Shown here piece by piece: positions 34,895 to 46,729 of a DNA stretch of 64,000 bases. Below the pieces are notes generated by a model that was given only the letters and a program-made list of their open reading frames with translations, was not told where the DNA came from and did no database searches. The DNA comes from Lichtheimia corymbifera B2541 (Eukaryota > Mucoromycota > Mucoromycetes > Mucorales > Lichtheimiaceae): the NCBI GenBank assembly GCA_000697475.1, contig JNEU01000835.1, forward strand, positions 124,001 through 188,000, read 5' to 3'. The position numbers and the translations under genes were made by a program. How positions within the stretch are numbered: position 1 is the first letter of the stretch; every line of letters begins with the position of its first letter.

Positions 34895-37800
34895 ATGTCA
34901 GCAACCGGTTGCTTCGGATCGCTTTGTATGCGCAATCTCAAGCACGTCAAGCTCATCAAGAGCTGTTATCCTCGACGAGAGGGTGAAAAAGGACCACGAT
35001 CATCAGAACTCAGCTATCTCACCTTTTATGCAAGCTCACGACCTGCCAAGCTCACCAAAGTGGGCCGTTATCTCCAATACAAAGTCGAACGAGATATCTA
35101 CAAGGGCCGTAAACAGCAAGTATCGAGTTTGTTTCTTACTTGATGGGGGTCACTGAACGTTATCATAGAAACAATCAAGTATCATTATCCATCATCAAGG
35201 CATTGATTCAATCATGTCACCATGATCTCAACCTGTTTTCAAAGTGGGTTGTCCGCATTCTCAACAAGACCTTGGATACCCGAGACAGTGACTTGGTCGA
35301 ACTTTCATGTGAAACTGTAAGTCAATAACAAGATACATTGATAGGAGTGACTAATATGTACATACAAAGTTTGTTATCTTTTGCAATTACCACGATGGAT
35401 CAACTCTGGGCATCGACCCTGGATTCACCTCAGACTTTGAAGCATTACTCCAAAAGTTTGCCGATTTTTGTAATTATGCCAACGAAGACGAAGATTATGC
35501 ATTGAGGTAAGAGGTTTTATATAAGGATGATATGATACACAGGTTAATGGATGATATCTAGAATGCAGTACATTGGACATCGTGGGCTACAAGCGGCTGT
35601 TACATCATCTGCAGTACATGCCAGTGATTTCTCGACTCAGCTTGACATCATTCTTCCTGCTCTTCTTCAGACGTTGATCGTTTCCGGGGAAGCTGGTAGT
35701 CGTTTGGAAAAGACGTAAGTGGACTCGTTCAATATTGAGGTACATACTTAAAATGAATCCAGTGAAACGGTAGCTACCAAGGAAGGAGAAGGTGGATTGA
35801 CCCGAGGTGCAATTGAAGCCTTGGCTGCTCAAAGTACTGGCATTTTGTTCTCAAAGTCAAATGGAGCTGCGGTTCGGATGGCGTTGGGCTTAATCTACAC
35901 GTAAGTTTACATATCAACGTTGTATACAACAACTTAATCAATGGGTCATGGTAGGTTTGCCGATGACAATGGACAATGGTGGCCTCCAGACAGGGTTGTC
36001 AGCACAATGGAGCTTATTCTCGACTCTGTACAACAACAATATCGATATCTCTTGGTTTCAGAGACATTACAGCAATTGGAAATCAGCAACACATTGGAAC
36101 GCAGCTACTTCAATGACAAGCATTCGTGTCTTATATCAGTACTCGATACCGTTTTGAATGCAGATAATGCTCCCCTGGTCGGTGTATCTGTATTGGAGGT
36201 CCTCAATGTATTGTTCACGCTGTTAGTCAAATCGTTGCATGTCACATCATTCCGACAAGAACCACCAGCAGATCAAAATGATCGACAAGCCGTATTCGAA
36301 TACGTGATTCATCAAGGAATTATCCACAGCATTGGTGGTCTCGCATCCCAGAATTATTACCAAAATCAGCTTGACGACATGGCAGGATACATCATTGCCA
36401 AGTTGCGTGCCAGTACAACTCTTGAACATGTGGATGGGTTGCCAATTCAGGTGTATCGTCGGGTTGCTCTGATTTGTCTTGACCAGCTTGTTGGCGCTGA
36501 ACATACATCTGCTGTCGTCGTGGATACTCCTAGTGGCCGCTCAATATCCTCAACAGGTTTATCTACACCACCCGAGAATATCATCTCTGCAGCAAGTTGG
36601 ACATCGGCAGTATCTTTGTTGACCGATAAGCAACCAGGTAACCTTCCTTTTTACATGGCTCATCCTATATCATAGTTTACTCATCATGTGATGTAGAAAC
36701 GCGGCTTGATTTTGCCAGATCTCTTATTCGCTACCTCAACATTACAGCACCATCTCCTGAAACAATCTCAGGGTAAGTAACTTCAACACTTAGGCTCCAA
36801 GCATGATACTAACAAACATTACAACATTGTTTATGCAGCCCCTATCCTGTGGTATGTGTATAAATAATATCATCCAGTCGGCTACAGGATACTCACAACA
36901 CCTTTTTATAGCATTTACTTACTCAACATACCGATGTGTCCTTTGTCAACGCATTGCACAATACCGTTCTTAGCGGGGTACAAAAAGAAGACTTCCAAGC
37001 TGGTGATTCCCAAGCACTTTATCTCGTTTTGTGTGCTCTCACTCGCCGATTTACTGTGGATGCAGTGACAAGAACAGTACCACTCGTTTTCAAGCTTCAA
37101 GATATGGTCAAGGATGGATCGATCAAGAACGTGACAATTCAACGAGCCGTGGTAGCATCCATTGTAGAATGGCTTGGTATGGTAGCTGAGTATTTTCACA
37201 TTGAGAACCTTGGCGAGTATATTACCAAGACTCGACAACAACTACAAGAAGCCAACGCATGGACATCCACCGTATTCTCTGGACAGCTGAGATTAACGGC
37301 TGAAGCAATATTTTCAACCGATGACGCCAACAATCATACACCTGTTACTGTTTATGTGGATCGGCATGTCGTAGTGGAGCAGCTTACGAATGAAGGCCAA
37401 CTGCGTGATAAGCATGATACCCATGGCTTAGAATTGGAAAGCAAGTTATACGTGGAATGGGGATCGCAAGCATTTGGTAAGTAAATGTAACTTTTTATCA
37501 ATGCATTGGTTAACCTTACTTTTATGTTTAGCAAATCATGAGCGATCACTCCGGATTCGTGCGTCACAGGATATCCCAGACCATAAGCCAAAGTTGGCAA
37601 ATCCATGGACATCCCCAGAACCAAAGGTATGAACACCTAAAACGATCTGTAGTCGTAGCACATACCTAATTCACCATATTAGTGTATCCCAGGTGTCAAG
37701 AAAGAAACAATCAACGTGGAAAACTTGAAGGAAGCACTGGGTAAGCATGGGCGTTTTTGGGTCAACTCCATGAATTGCTACTTATACAGGGTGGTAGTGG

Positions 37801-38079
37801 CTCCTCCACAACAACAACAGCAATCTGGGAGCAGTAGCAACGGTAGCGTGGCAACCTCGGTTCCAACGGACGCTGGTGGTGCTGGTGCTGGTGCTGGTGC
37901 CAGTCGACGTTCATCACTCAGGAAAAATGATGTCAATGCTTTTCTTCATGAGCTTCAACTGGAGCAAAATATGCATAGGTAAGCAACCATTATTTTAGCT
38001 GCAATTTGTCTTTTGCTGACAATGAGCCACTGTTAGTACCCACTCACTCGTCAATCCACCTTACAACGACTGGAAATGA
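34895..38079 (+). CDS. EFR3: EFR3 homologue, plasma-membrane anchor of phosphatidylinositol 4-kinase
   Basis: This protein tethers the Stt4/PI4KIIIalpha complex (with Ypp1/TTC7) to the plasma membrane. About eleven exons. The ATG at 34895 leads to MRNLKHVKLIKSCYPR, then SSELSYLTFYASSRPAKLTKVGRYL, the defining EFR3 start. Exon 1 joins exon 2 (35126 to 35180) as QQVSISLSIIKALIQSC, which matches yeast Efr3 in length. The central Armadillo-like part includes FADDNGQWWPPDRVVSTMEL. The C-terminal part holds a Gln/Gly/Ala-rich linker (37790-37920) and ends THSLVNPPYNDWK. Introns of 50-60 bases occur throughout. A basic patch and cysteines near the start (CFGSLCMRNLK) suggest palmitoylation, as in EFR3 of animals and yeast. 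Confidence 0.88.
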
Positions 38080-38475
38080 AGATGACATATATATATCACC
38101 ACGCCTGTCAAATGCATAGCAACCCCATGTGACTATGGTACAAAAATCCAATAGCATATACATAGCCACGCATGATAAATAAATTTGCATTGATTCATCA
38201 AACAAGAAAGGTTTGGATCGTCCTAAAGTACATACAAACATTTGAGGATGGAAAGGCGAGCACGCTTTTGGAAGATGTCTTCACACTAGCCAAATGATGA
38301 AACCCATAACATGCCACAACGGTGTTACCGGTTCACCGAGGATGAAACGTGTGCTTATTATCCATACCAACATGCCCATACACGTGGTACAAATATGAAC
38401 TATTGTCAACATGGAGCAAGATGAAACTTGTATCAATATGTCGATTTCTCTTAGATTGGTAAGCAGCGTGGCGTA
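38080..38475. other. intergenic region between EFR3 and the sulfotransferase-like gene
   Basis: No gene recognised. A run of ATATATAT lies near 38087. The following TATATAAA box belongs to the next gene. Confidence 0.4.
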
Positions 38476-38483
38476 TATATAAA
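38476..38483 (+). promoter_or_regulatory. TATA-like box of the sulfotransferase-like gene
   Basis: TATATAAA 62 bases upstream of the ATG at 38545. Confidence 0.5.
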
Positions 38484-38544
38484 CTCTTAGGTCCATGATG
38501 AAAATAGAGAACATCTTGCTACTGCATACGTCAATCAATTTACG

Positions 38545-39438
38545 ATGGCACCTCTCAAAGTGATCGGTGCAGGATATGGGCGTACAGGTACATCCAGCCT
38601 GCGATTGGCATTGAATATGCTCGGGTATGTAAATCTTGTCTCGGCTTTATTCAGTGTTATGCACTCTAATCTGTATCAATGACATGTTAATCTAGATACA
38701 AAACGCATCATATGATCGGCACTTTTGGTAGTGACGAAAATCATCCTGAGCAATTCACCAAGGCTTTTAAGCATCCCGAAGAACCCGTCAACTGGGATTT
38801 ACTCTACGAAGGTTTTGATGCGGCAGTAGATTGGTAGGTAGTTATCCACCAGGAAGAAGGCATTTCCAAGCCAACATCGTATTTTTAATAGGCCTACTGT
38901 GGTATTCCTTGATCGTCTTCTTGTGCAATACCCTGATGCCAAGTTTGTGCTGACCATTCGAGACGCAGAGAGCTGGTTCAGATCTGTCAAGAATACAATC
39001 TATAAGGTACAATGCAAATTTCGGGATAGCCCTGGGGAGCGTTCGAAAGGGATGGCAAAACACCTTGAAATGATCCGCACCGTAGTCTTGGATGGTGCAT
39101 TTGATGATCTGGAACGGTTTCTTCATAACAAGGAAAAAATCAAAGCTCTGTATGATACTCACAATGAATGGGTCAAGCAACACATACCTGCTGACCGCTT
39201 ATTGATCATGGAAATTGGCGAAGGTTGGGACCGGTTGTGCGCGTTTTTGGACAAGCCTGTGCCGAATGAACCGTTTCCTCGAGTAAACAGCACCGAGGAA
39301 TTCCAGCCTTTGCTTCAGGGAAATTTCTTTGAGAACATCAAAGGGTTATTTGATCAGCAATTTGCTACTGCATCTGAAGTCCAAGAGCTACAGCCATATG
39401 CACTAGAAAAAGCCAATAAGAGCAGCATCGCAGCTTGA
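38545..39438 (+). CDS. sulfotransferase-like P-loop NTPase-fold protein (Sulfotransfer_4 type)
   Basis: The ATG at 38545 starts MAPLKVIGAGYGRTGTSSLR, with GxGRTGTSS as the 5'-phosphosulfate-binding loop of this family. Three exons follow, with introns near 38624-38697 and 38835-38892. Further motifs: FLDRLLVQYPDAKFVLTIRD, which contains the conserved RD pair, and LLIMEIGEGWDRLCAFL with PFPRVN near the end, the standard closing block. It ends NKSSIAA. Length is about 250 residues. The fungal members are poorly characterised, so the sulfate acceptor is unknown. Some may act on small molecules or peptides. A TATATAAA box lies 62 bases upstream. It is tail-to-tail with TRAP-alpha (about 210 bases between stops). 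Confidence 0.85.
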
Positions 39439-39649
39439 TGTATAACATCCACAAAGCCTTGCATCTTTAAGGAGTCTGCCTTGCGGCAATATCCCCAAAT
39501 CCATCCATCCAACCCCATTCAATTGCTTATAGCATCCATGTCACTTAATGCAATAAAGTAATATTAACACGATTTATGCAAAAAACAAAATGAGAATGAG
39601 AAAGGCTTCCAGGCTTCCTCCACTATATAGCCATCATGTGTTTTTCGAT

Positions 39650-40814
39650 TTACTTGCGGTTGGATCTCTTCTTGGCGCGAGGAGACTGCTTGGGGCTGTT
39701 CTTGAGATGATGCTCAGGAATCCAGGATTCATCCAAAACCATTTGACCCTTTTCATCGCGGTGGGAAGGTTGAACAGCAGGTTCCTTTGATGCCTTCTTG
39801 GTCTATATTCGCAAAAAAGTATCATGTTAGGTACTATTCTTGATCTACGTGCATTAGAAATAAAAGGGCAATTTTTACCTTGGTCTTCTTTGCACCACCA
39901 AAGAATGCTTCACGAATGATGTAGCCGACGCCAAGACTGATGGCACCAAGAACAACGTACAAAAAGATCCTGGTATCGAGTCGTATGTTAATCCCTTAGA
40001 TAATGAAATTCCTAGCCCATTCAACTTACAATTGAGGATCCAACCACGAGGTCTCGGGATCAGTGATAGTAATCAATCCATCATAGCCAGTAACGCGAAC
40101 GATTTTCTCCTGTATATACCAATAATGGTGAATATCCACATGTATTAAAACCCCAAACATGATCTACTTACGCCGCCCAAAACATCAACGAACACGGTCA
40201 AAGCAAGCTCGCCAGGTGCGAATTCAGAGTAGAAAGCGTAAGGGATCTCGACGGTACCTTCAGCAGGGATGCTCAAGTCATAACGAAGAGCGGTCAACTA
40301 TACACGCATTGTTGCATTAGCATCCTCGAACATATATGAAACACCAGCACGATCCAACATGGGGTATTTTCTTTCAAACTTACATTGCGAAGGATCTTGT
40401 CAGGGTTGTCAGGATGGGAAATCTTGGCAGAAACAGCAAGCACGGAATAATCCACATCCTCCTTATTGGTAACCGATAAAAGAACCTTGTTACGCTGGCC
40501 ATTGACGATCACTAGGCACGAAAGCGTTAGGACACACATGCTGTATATAGCCTTATCCACGAACTAGCCTTTTTACTTACATCCAAATGGGTTATCAGGG
40601 AATTGTGCAGTGATATCAAGATCGGCAGTGATAATTGGGTTCTCTTGTTGTTCGTCCTGTGCAAACACTATGTGTGGATGGAGATCCAACGAGCTCATCA
40701 ATACACACGCGTGCTTTCTGAATGTCCAAGTGAAGGCACCATGTGACACTTACCAAAAGACGTCCATGCGATGACGAGGAAAAGCAGTGTCCAGAATGAG
40801 GAGAGTTTGGCCAT
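39650..40814 (-). CDS. SSR1: translocon-associated protein subunit alpha (TRAP-alpha, SSR1)
   Basis: An ER membrane glycoprotein that sits by the Sec61 channel and helps some proteins cross or insert. The ATG at 40814 opens a signal peptide (MAKLSSFWTLLFLVIAWTSFG). Six exons, all GT-AG with GTAAGT-type donors, give luminal FAQDEQQENPIITADL, then VLLSVTNKEDVDYSVLAVSAKISHPDN and RYDLSIPAEGTVEIPYAFYSEFAPG, the family core. FLYVVLGAISLGVGYIIREAFFG is the membrane span, and a Lys/Arg-rich cytosolic tail ends KKRSNRK. About 275 residues. TATATAAA lies 76 bases upstream. A broken copy of its 3' end sits at 4365-4845. Confidence 0.88.
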
Positions 40815-40889
40815 TGTACGCGGGTGATAAAGTAGTAGTAGTGGGGGTGGAGGAAACACGAAGATATCGAAAGAGCTCCTTGATTGATA

Positions 40890-40897
40890 TTTATATA
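40890..40897 (-). promoter_or_regulatory. TATA-like box of the TRAP-alpha gene
   Basis: TATATAAA on the minus strand, 76 bases upstream of the ATG at 40814. Confidence 0.5.
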
Positions 40898-42239
40898 AGA
40901 TTTGGGTGGTGCAACAAGCTGTGATTGGGTTAGCGGGCTTCAACGTGTATCCAACCAATGAACTCTCGTTGAATGGCACTGGATGAAAAGCTGATCGTCC
41001 CACGAATTCCATTGTGTCTGCATCCATTGAGACCCCATTTCATAGTCCAACTTCATTCTTTCTCCCTTTGTTTTGCTGGTTGATGTCTTTGTACTCTAAA
41101 TAATGATTGTGAAGACTCCCACCAGCCACACCGGATATGAGGATATGGCAACCATCTCGAACATAAGCGCTTGATCATCTCTTTGATTTATCTGTTTATT
41201 CAATAATATATGTATTGTGCCGTTCCTGATAACGCCATTCAATCCTATTATCCTTGCTCCAGTATCATCGAAAAAGGTAAGGCATCCAACTCTTAGCAAT
41301 AATCACACAATATGGCAAATTGTTATACTACAGCTGTAACTAATATGATGATACGAAATTCGGTTTACTATCCAACAAGGGCAGAGAGAGGCATATCATA
41401 ATAGCAATGTTACTGCCGTATCATAAACAACTCAACTCATTGATGGGAGCCCTTTCAATACAACTTTACCCTTATCATCTTCAATCCCGAGAGCAACCAC
41501 GTAATCCACATCTTGGACTTACTACGATGCTCTAATACTTACATTTAATCCAGTGTTCATTCAATGGAAGTCAAAGAATAGCGTATGCGTATGATAGTGT
41601 AGGTGTTTCTCAAGTAAATATGAATGAGGAACTGTAGACTAAATTGATTAGACATTGATGGACCAGATAAAGTCAGGGGTGGCAGTATGTCATTGTATCC
41701 TTGGTTGTGCTGCCACCATGGTCATCATTATCATTCAGGATCCCAAAACAGTTGCTGTGTGCCTCGGCAACTATTCCCAACATCTTCCACTACACACGCC
41801 CGTAAAACGCCTTCGCCAAGCGTGTAAGCTCATTCGCTAATGCCATCCAATCCCTCAGCTGTATTCTATGACATTATCCATTCTTCCTGCTGACAGCGTG
41901 CCAAGTAATTGTAGTAACATTCCAGGATCCCTCATCATTGCGCTTGATTGCTTCCATCCATCTATAACCAATATGTTGATAGAAGAGCCCTGTGAGCTGC
42001 ACTGATATGTTCCCTTTTCCATCCGGTTGTTGATCAATCAATCCCTTGGTCCGCCATTTCCTGTCGCAACTCAACCAGGTGGATATTGCTTGTATTACGG
42101 TGTGGTTGGTGGTTGGTATTGGATCATCCAACATAGACATCCTGTTTTAAATGATCCCCGGGGACAAACCCGCTCAATATAATTCAGTTCCTTCCATCCC
42201 ATATATCAAACCAATGTCCATATCAATATCCATAAGAAG
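40898..42239. other. intergenic region with unassigned coding-like frames
   Basis: About 1.3 kb with no firm gene. A minus-strand frame from 42140 to 41874 (MSMLDDPIPTTNHTVIQAIS..., then QLTGLFYQHIGYRWM) has coding-like composition but no family I recognise and no splice support. It could be a fragment of a mobile element or a decayed exon. The sequence to its right is in the repeat-rich block. Confidence 0.3.
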
Positions 42240-43240
42240 TTGTATGTATTTAAACAAGTTGTTATACGTAAATAAAGCTGCTTCTATACAATGGCTATCT
42301 GCTGTCCACATAAGAAAAGGCTGCAAGGCATGCTGCTGCAAGTAAAGAACGCTGTTGGAGATAATGGTGTAAAGGGCACGCTGATAGCAACTGCCCGAAT
42401 GAATGCTGTTACGATTGGTTGTGGCGGATGAGAGTGCAAGAGAGTGTGTAGTATCAAGGAGCGCGGGTGTTGTAATGGGGTGCATGCGCCATGGAGCTTG
42501 ACATTCAGTCAAAGATAAATAGGATCAAGGCAACTGCAGGGTTGACATGATGGGTTGAAGCAGGACAATCATTCGCAGGTGGTAGTTGTAGTTGAATGGG
42601 GCAACAGTTGCGAAGGGAAGGAAGAGCAAAACCTGGAAGTGGAAGAGCTGGAAATCAAATAGGTCAAGCACTGCCTTACAAATCCATGCACACTGTCATT
42701 AATGCATGATCTTGGGATTGCTCACCTTGACCTCAAAATTGGTCAGAAGATGCTTTTGGATATGCTGATCAACTTTGTTATAATAAAGAACCCACGCTTC
42801 ATTCAAAAATTTTGAATGGGAGGGTATAATGGGGGCTTTACTACGATGGGCGGAAAGTCCGTGTCCGTCCGGATTTACTCAAATGCCATCTAATATGAAT
42901 TACCTTGGGATTGACCACATTGGGCTTGAAACTTTGTCAGACAGTACTCTCAGTCATACTGATCAACTCCATTTATTTAAAAACTGCATGCTTCATTATG
43001 ATGTTTATATGAATCGCACGGTCCAAATATAAGAGAGCGATGAATGGATAGGACCAAAAGTAGGGCGTGCGGCCCATGACCGAGAGAATTGCCCACCTCG
43101 ATCATGAAACTTTCGCACATGGTACTTTGGATCAAGCCGAGAAGTTTTGTTCTTTAAATACCTCGCGCTTCATTATGAGAATGATCAGAAACAGGCACCT
43201 TTATGTTTTACCTGTCCTCCAGCAGTAAGCGTGATGGAGC
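42240..43240 (-). repeat. inverted, diverged 1-kb copy of the 49.12-50.22 kb repeat region
   Basis: Read on the minus strand, this stretch follows the plus-strand order of 49120-50215: truncated element end with GGCACCTTTATG (43192-43238), three of the four roughly 150-base units, the pyrimidine-rich block, CAACTGTTGCCCCATTCAAC (about 42590), and finally the CAGCATGCCTTGCAGCC block (about 42330). One unit present at 49.30-49.44 kb is missing here. Divergence is moderate, with many substitutions and few large gaps. The match runs until the hydrolase pseudogene begins. Confidence 0.8.
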
Positions 43241-43299
43241 TGCTGCTTCGTAGTGAAAGATGTCAAGATCACGATAGGCATGGCGAAGAACGGCATGAA

Positions 43300-43640
43300 A
43301 TGGCACTTGATGATTGCACACGCACGTTATTGCCATGTTGCAAGCGATATCATATAACTTGTCAACAAAACCTAAATTTTCCGGCAATCCTTATCTGGGC
43401 GATCAAAGACAAGGTATATGCTGTAACAATGGATAAAGAATTCATATGTACATCATCTTATACAATGGCTTTTATAGACAGTACCTTTCCGCCATGCACC
43501 ACGACTTCAACAATACATAACCCAAAGCCAATTTGCTGCGTTTTGATGGAGCGGACCACGACGTATTGATAACAAGATATAAAGCAGTGGATCGAGCCAT
43601 TAGCGAGTTTTTGCGTGATAGCAAATAAAACGTGTCATTA
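43300..43640 (+). pseudogene. broken copy of the alpha/beta hydrolase 3' region
   Basis: This is an inverted duplicate of the hydrolase gene at 32603-33804, restricted to its last third. Recognisable are CGATATCAxAAxxTTGTCAA and the acid-region exon, where GGCGATCAAGACAAGG has become GGCGATCAAAGACAAGG (one extra A, frame lost). The last intron and exon follow, including TTTCCGCCATGCACCACGACTTCAACAATA and GATCGAGCCATTAGCGAGTTTTTGCGTGATAGCAAATAAA. The catalytic aspartate and histidine regions are disrupted by frameshifts and substitutions. No 5' exons or promoter are present. Confidence 0.8.
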
Positions 43641-43679
43641 ATTGCGTGTTTATCCACTTACCTATGATGGCTAGTGATG

Positions 43680-43905
43680 TCTTCACTTGCAATATGCAAA
43701 AGAAAAAGGCATTCAAAACGAGTGGGGATGCATGGGGGTGTATGCAGTCAAGCATCTTTCATGCCGCTCCAAGGTACACAAACAAAAGCGGACTAATACA
43801 TTCCGGTTCCGTGATGGGAACAACCAAAAATATCTATCCTGCATCCCCTTTCATCATGCACTTACTCAAGCAACTGGTTTATCACACATGCATGGATCCA
43901 CACAC
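43680..43905 (+). pseudogene. fragment of the 31.5-32.6 kb unknown gene (5' part)
   Basis: Colinear with the DNA downstream of the intact hydrolase (32350-32573, inverted). It shares AATATGCAAAAGAAAAAGG, ATGCCGCTCCAAGGTACACA and AAAGCGGACTAATACATTCC. In this copy the frame QYAKEKGIQNEWG continues through CRSKVHKQKRTNTFRFRD without a shift, one base shorter than in the presumed original. It has no downstream exons, so it is a fragment. Confidence 0.65.
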
Positions 43906-44310
43906 GAGATTACAACCTACCATTTGGTGATCATAGCTCACAACTCTACCCACATCAATGATATCACCGTTCAAGATCGATGATATATGTTTATTGTTTA
44001 CCAGACGTGATACCTATTTATGCATCAATACAATAGAAAAACAAACGAACAACTGCAGGAGCTTGTTGCTGTAGGGGCGTATTGAGTGTCGTTATAATAC
44101 GTCGTCATTTGATCGCCACCATCATCAATATGGATGTCACAGGGCTTTGTTTGCTTTCACCAACATGGATGTTGCACATCGAGCCCCCCTATTTTTCGCT
44201 TACTATAATACTCATTATGTCAGTTACGCGCAGCACATTACATCTTTCTCCTCTATTTCTTTCTTGTCGCCGGTGTACTCAACTCCAACTTCGCCCACGA
44301 ACACATAATT
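43906..44310. other. intergenic region, nothing recognised
   Basis: The right end of the pseudogene block plus upstream DNA of the following small gene. No gene seen. Confidence 0.4.
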
Positions 44311-44969
44311 ATGCTTTTAACTTGCCGTTCAATATCATTCAAAGCAAAATGGATCGCGTTCATTGCAAGGTTTGCATCTAATGTTCGTGGTGGAAGACGA
44401 AAACGCCAGCATGACACGACAAGTAACAACGATAACCATATCCACGCCTGCCATTGTACGCCATCATATTACCGGAAACTTGTACCAGATAACAACATCA
44501 CAAAAGCGGAAGCGCCAGCAATGTCGTCGTTGCCGACGGATAGCAACAAAATAAAGTCCATGCTCTTTCGACGCAATGGCTGTAATGCTTCTGATTTGAC
44601 CGACAATGATATAAAAAAAGGGATAGATCATCTTCAAAGGTTGTATCTATTGGCATTGGATGAGGTAAGAGGCGTTGTCGTTATATGTATGGAAGATGGA
44701 AAACACGCGTTTACAAACACGCTCATGCAACATTCGCATTTGCATAGTTGAATTTTGCACAAGATTCAATGGGGTCGTTGTACTACGAAGGGGACCGCAT
44801 TACAGCGCATGAAGCTATTAATGATTGCACAAACACATTTATGCGGCTGCTATCAAGAATTTCAGACATCGATCAAAGACGTCATCTACGTTTGACTATC
44901 ATTCCAAAACTCGTCGATTTGCAAGAGCAATACAACCAGCTTCCTCCACCTCCACCCTCTTCACCTTGA
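44311..44969 (+). CDS. small conserved-looking protein of unknown function
   Basis: Two exons: 44311-44664 and 44748-44969. The donor GAG|GTAAGA and the acceptor GCATAG|TTG join LLALDE to LNFAQDSMGSLYYEGDRITAHEA. The folded part starts near MSSLPTDSNKIKSM (44521) and ends QLPPPPPSSP. It looks like an all-alpha bundle (DLTDNDIKKGIDHLQ, then CTNTFMRLLSRISDIDQRRHLR, then IIPKLVDLQEQY). If translation begins at 44311, the extra basic start (MLLTCRSISFKAKW) could be a mitochondrial presequence; otherwise the ATG at 44521 is used. I cannot name the family. It is convergent with NAP1 (190 bases between stop codons). Confidence 0.55.
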
Positions 44970-45156
44970 TCACCTTGATTGCCCATATCTTCATTATTGT
45001 TTGCTCCTCGTTCCTCCCTCAAAAGTACTTTTATATCGTATTCCCAAATAGTTCACTCTATCAATTATATCAAGCGTTCCATCCAAATGTATTTCATGGT
45101 ATAATGTGGGAAGTTAAAGCTACAAACAAATGACAGGATGCTATAGTTCATTCTGG

Positions 45157-46729
45157 TTACGATTGTTTGCACTCGGGCGCGTTCTCGTTCTTTGCAGGCT
45201 GCTGGAAAACAAGCTGTCAGATATCATCAAAAAAAAATCAATTTGAATCAAATCATACCGTGTCATCATCATCATCATCATCATCGTTGTCATCGAGATC
45301 GTCGTCATCGTCATCATCATCCTCTTCAAAGAAGTCTTCTTCATCCTCAGATTCAAATCCTTCATATTCTAAAGCTTTGCCGGTGAAGTAATCCACAGCG
45401 TGAGGGATGATCTTGTCCTTGAATTCCTCGCCAGTCTCATAATCCACTTCAAGCTTGGCATCCAGGCCCTCAGCCTCTTCCTCATCCAATTCCTCATCGT
45501 CACCAGGGAAGCTTGGCGGACTAAAGAAGCTGAAGAACGTATCGGCAGGGACTGTGCGCTTGACAACACGTGTCTTGTTGGTACCTATGATGGGCTTAGC
45601 AATCTGGGTTGACTTGCCACACAATGTGCTACTTTACCCTTATGGCGTTGCTTTTTGGTTTCAACCTTGACAGTGAGATCCTTATTTTCCTTCCAGTGAA
45701 TGGTGCAACCTTCTGCATGATCATAGACAAAGTCGCCACCATAAGCGTGATCTTGGTAATAGTAGGTCTTGGTCAACACCTTGTCGGTAAAGTAATCGTT
45801 GTCGGCAAACTCAAACTCAAGCTTGAAACCGGGCTTATCCATGTACGATAGCCGAATATCCACCAAATGCTTCAGTGCTTGCTCATCTTGATCAGTGATG
45901 CTCTCCGAAATTTGTGGGTGATTCTTCAATGCAGTCAACCAGAACTCGGGAATACCATCCACATGTTCATCATCCTCTTTGTCCTCTTTGTTGTCACTGA
46001 CAGATGCTGCAGGTTGCTTTTGCTTCTGTTGCTCATTGTCTTCATCTTGTTCCTCGTCGACTTTTTTGCCAGCTTCAACTTCCTCCTCAGTAGGTTCATA
46101 AGCACCAGCAATGACTTGGGCGCGCTTGGTGTAAAGCGGGGTGTACAATGCCAAATACTTTTTCTCCAATGCCAAGATTTCTTCCTGAAACTTGCCCTCT
46201 AGTTCGGCATGCTGTGATTGCAGATACTGAAGACCATGGATACGACGTTGAACGCTGGCAGGAAGTGGATTACTTGCAAGAGAGCCGAGTCTACCCTGGA
46301 GCATGGTGGCCAAGGCTCCTGACAACTTGGTCGTTAGAACTTGTCATCCTTTGCTATCTCCTTGACATACACCCACACATCTTGATCCCATATCCTCACA
46401 CAAACACATACGCACACGTTCTCTTCTGTCTCTCCCTCTCTCTCTAATACATTCAAACCCACGCCACAAAGATATAGCCATCCCTTTTCACCACAGCCGA
46501 CAACATACCTTGATTATTTTCTTCTGAGATACTAGATATGCTTGGACGATATTCGGATGTGATGGGTGCAGGGTTAATGGGCGTGTTCTGAGGTGTTGGT
46601 GCTGTGAACGATTTGCTCTGCTTCTTGTTGATATCTACACTGGCAGCTATAGAGCAGCAATTGTGAAGGGGTCAATACAAGAGAATTCCAAGTTGAATGT
46701 TGAGAGGCCTTACATGCTTGCTGATCCAT
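45157..46729 (-). CDS. NAP1: nucleosome assembly protein NAP1
   Basis: A histone chaperone for H2A-H2B that shuttles between cytoplasm and nucleus. The ATG at 46729 starts MDQQA; a short intron leads to SASVDINKKQSKSFTAP, another to NNQGALATMLQGRLGSL. The fold is intact: VQRRIHGLQYLQSQHAELEG, the long dimer helix, YLALYTPLYTKRAQV, then IPEFWLTALKNHPQISE. After the KKQRHKG|TNKTRVVKRTV junction comes VPADTFFSFFSPP. The acidic tail, with aspartate runs from TCA/GTC repeats, is followed by a small last exon reading PAKNENAPECKQS. This ends in a CAAX-like C-K-Q-S, in line with the farnesylated ending of Nap1 in other fungi and animals. About 420 residues. Confidence 0.92.
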
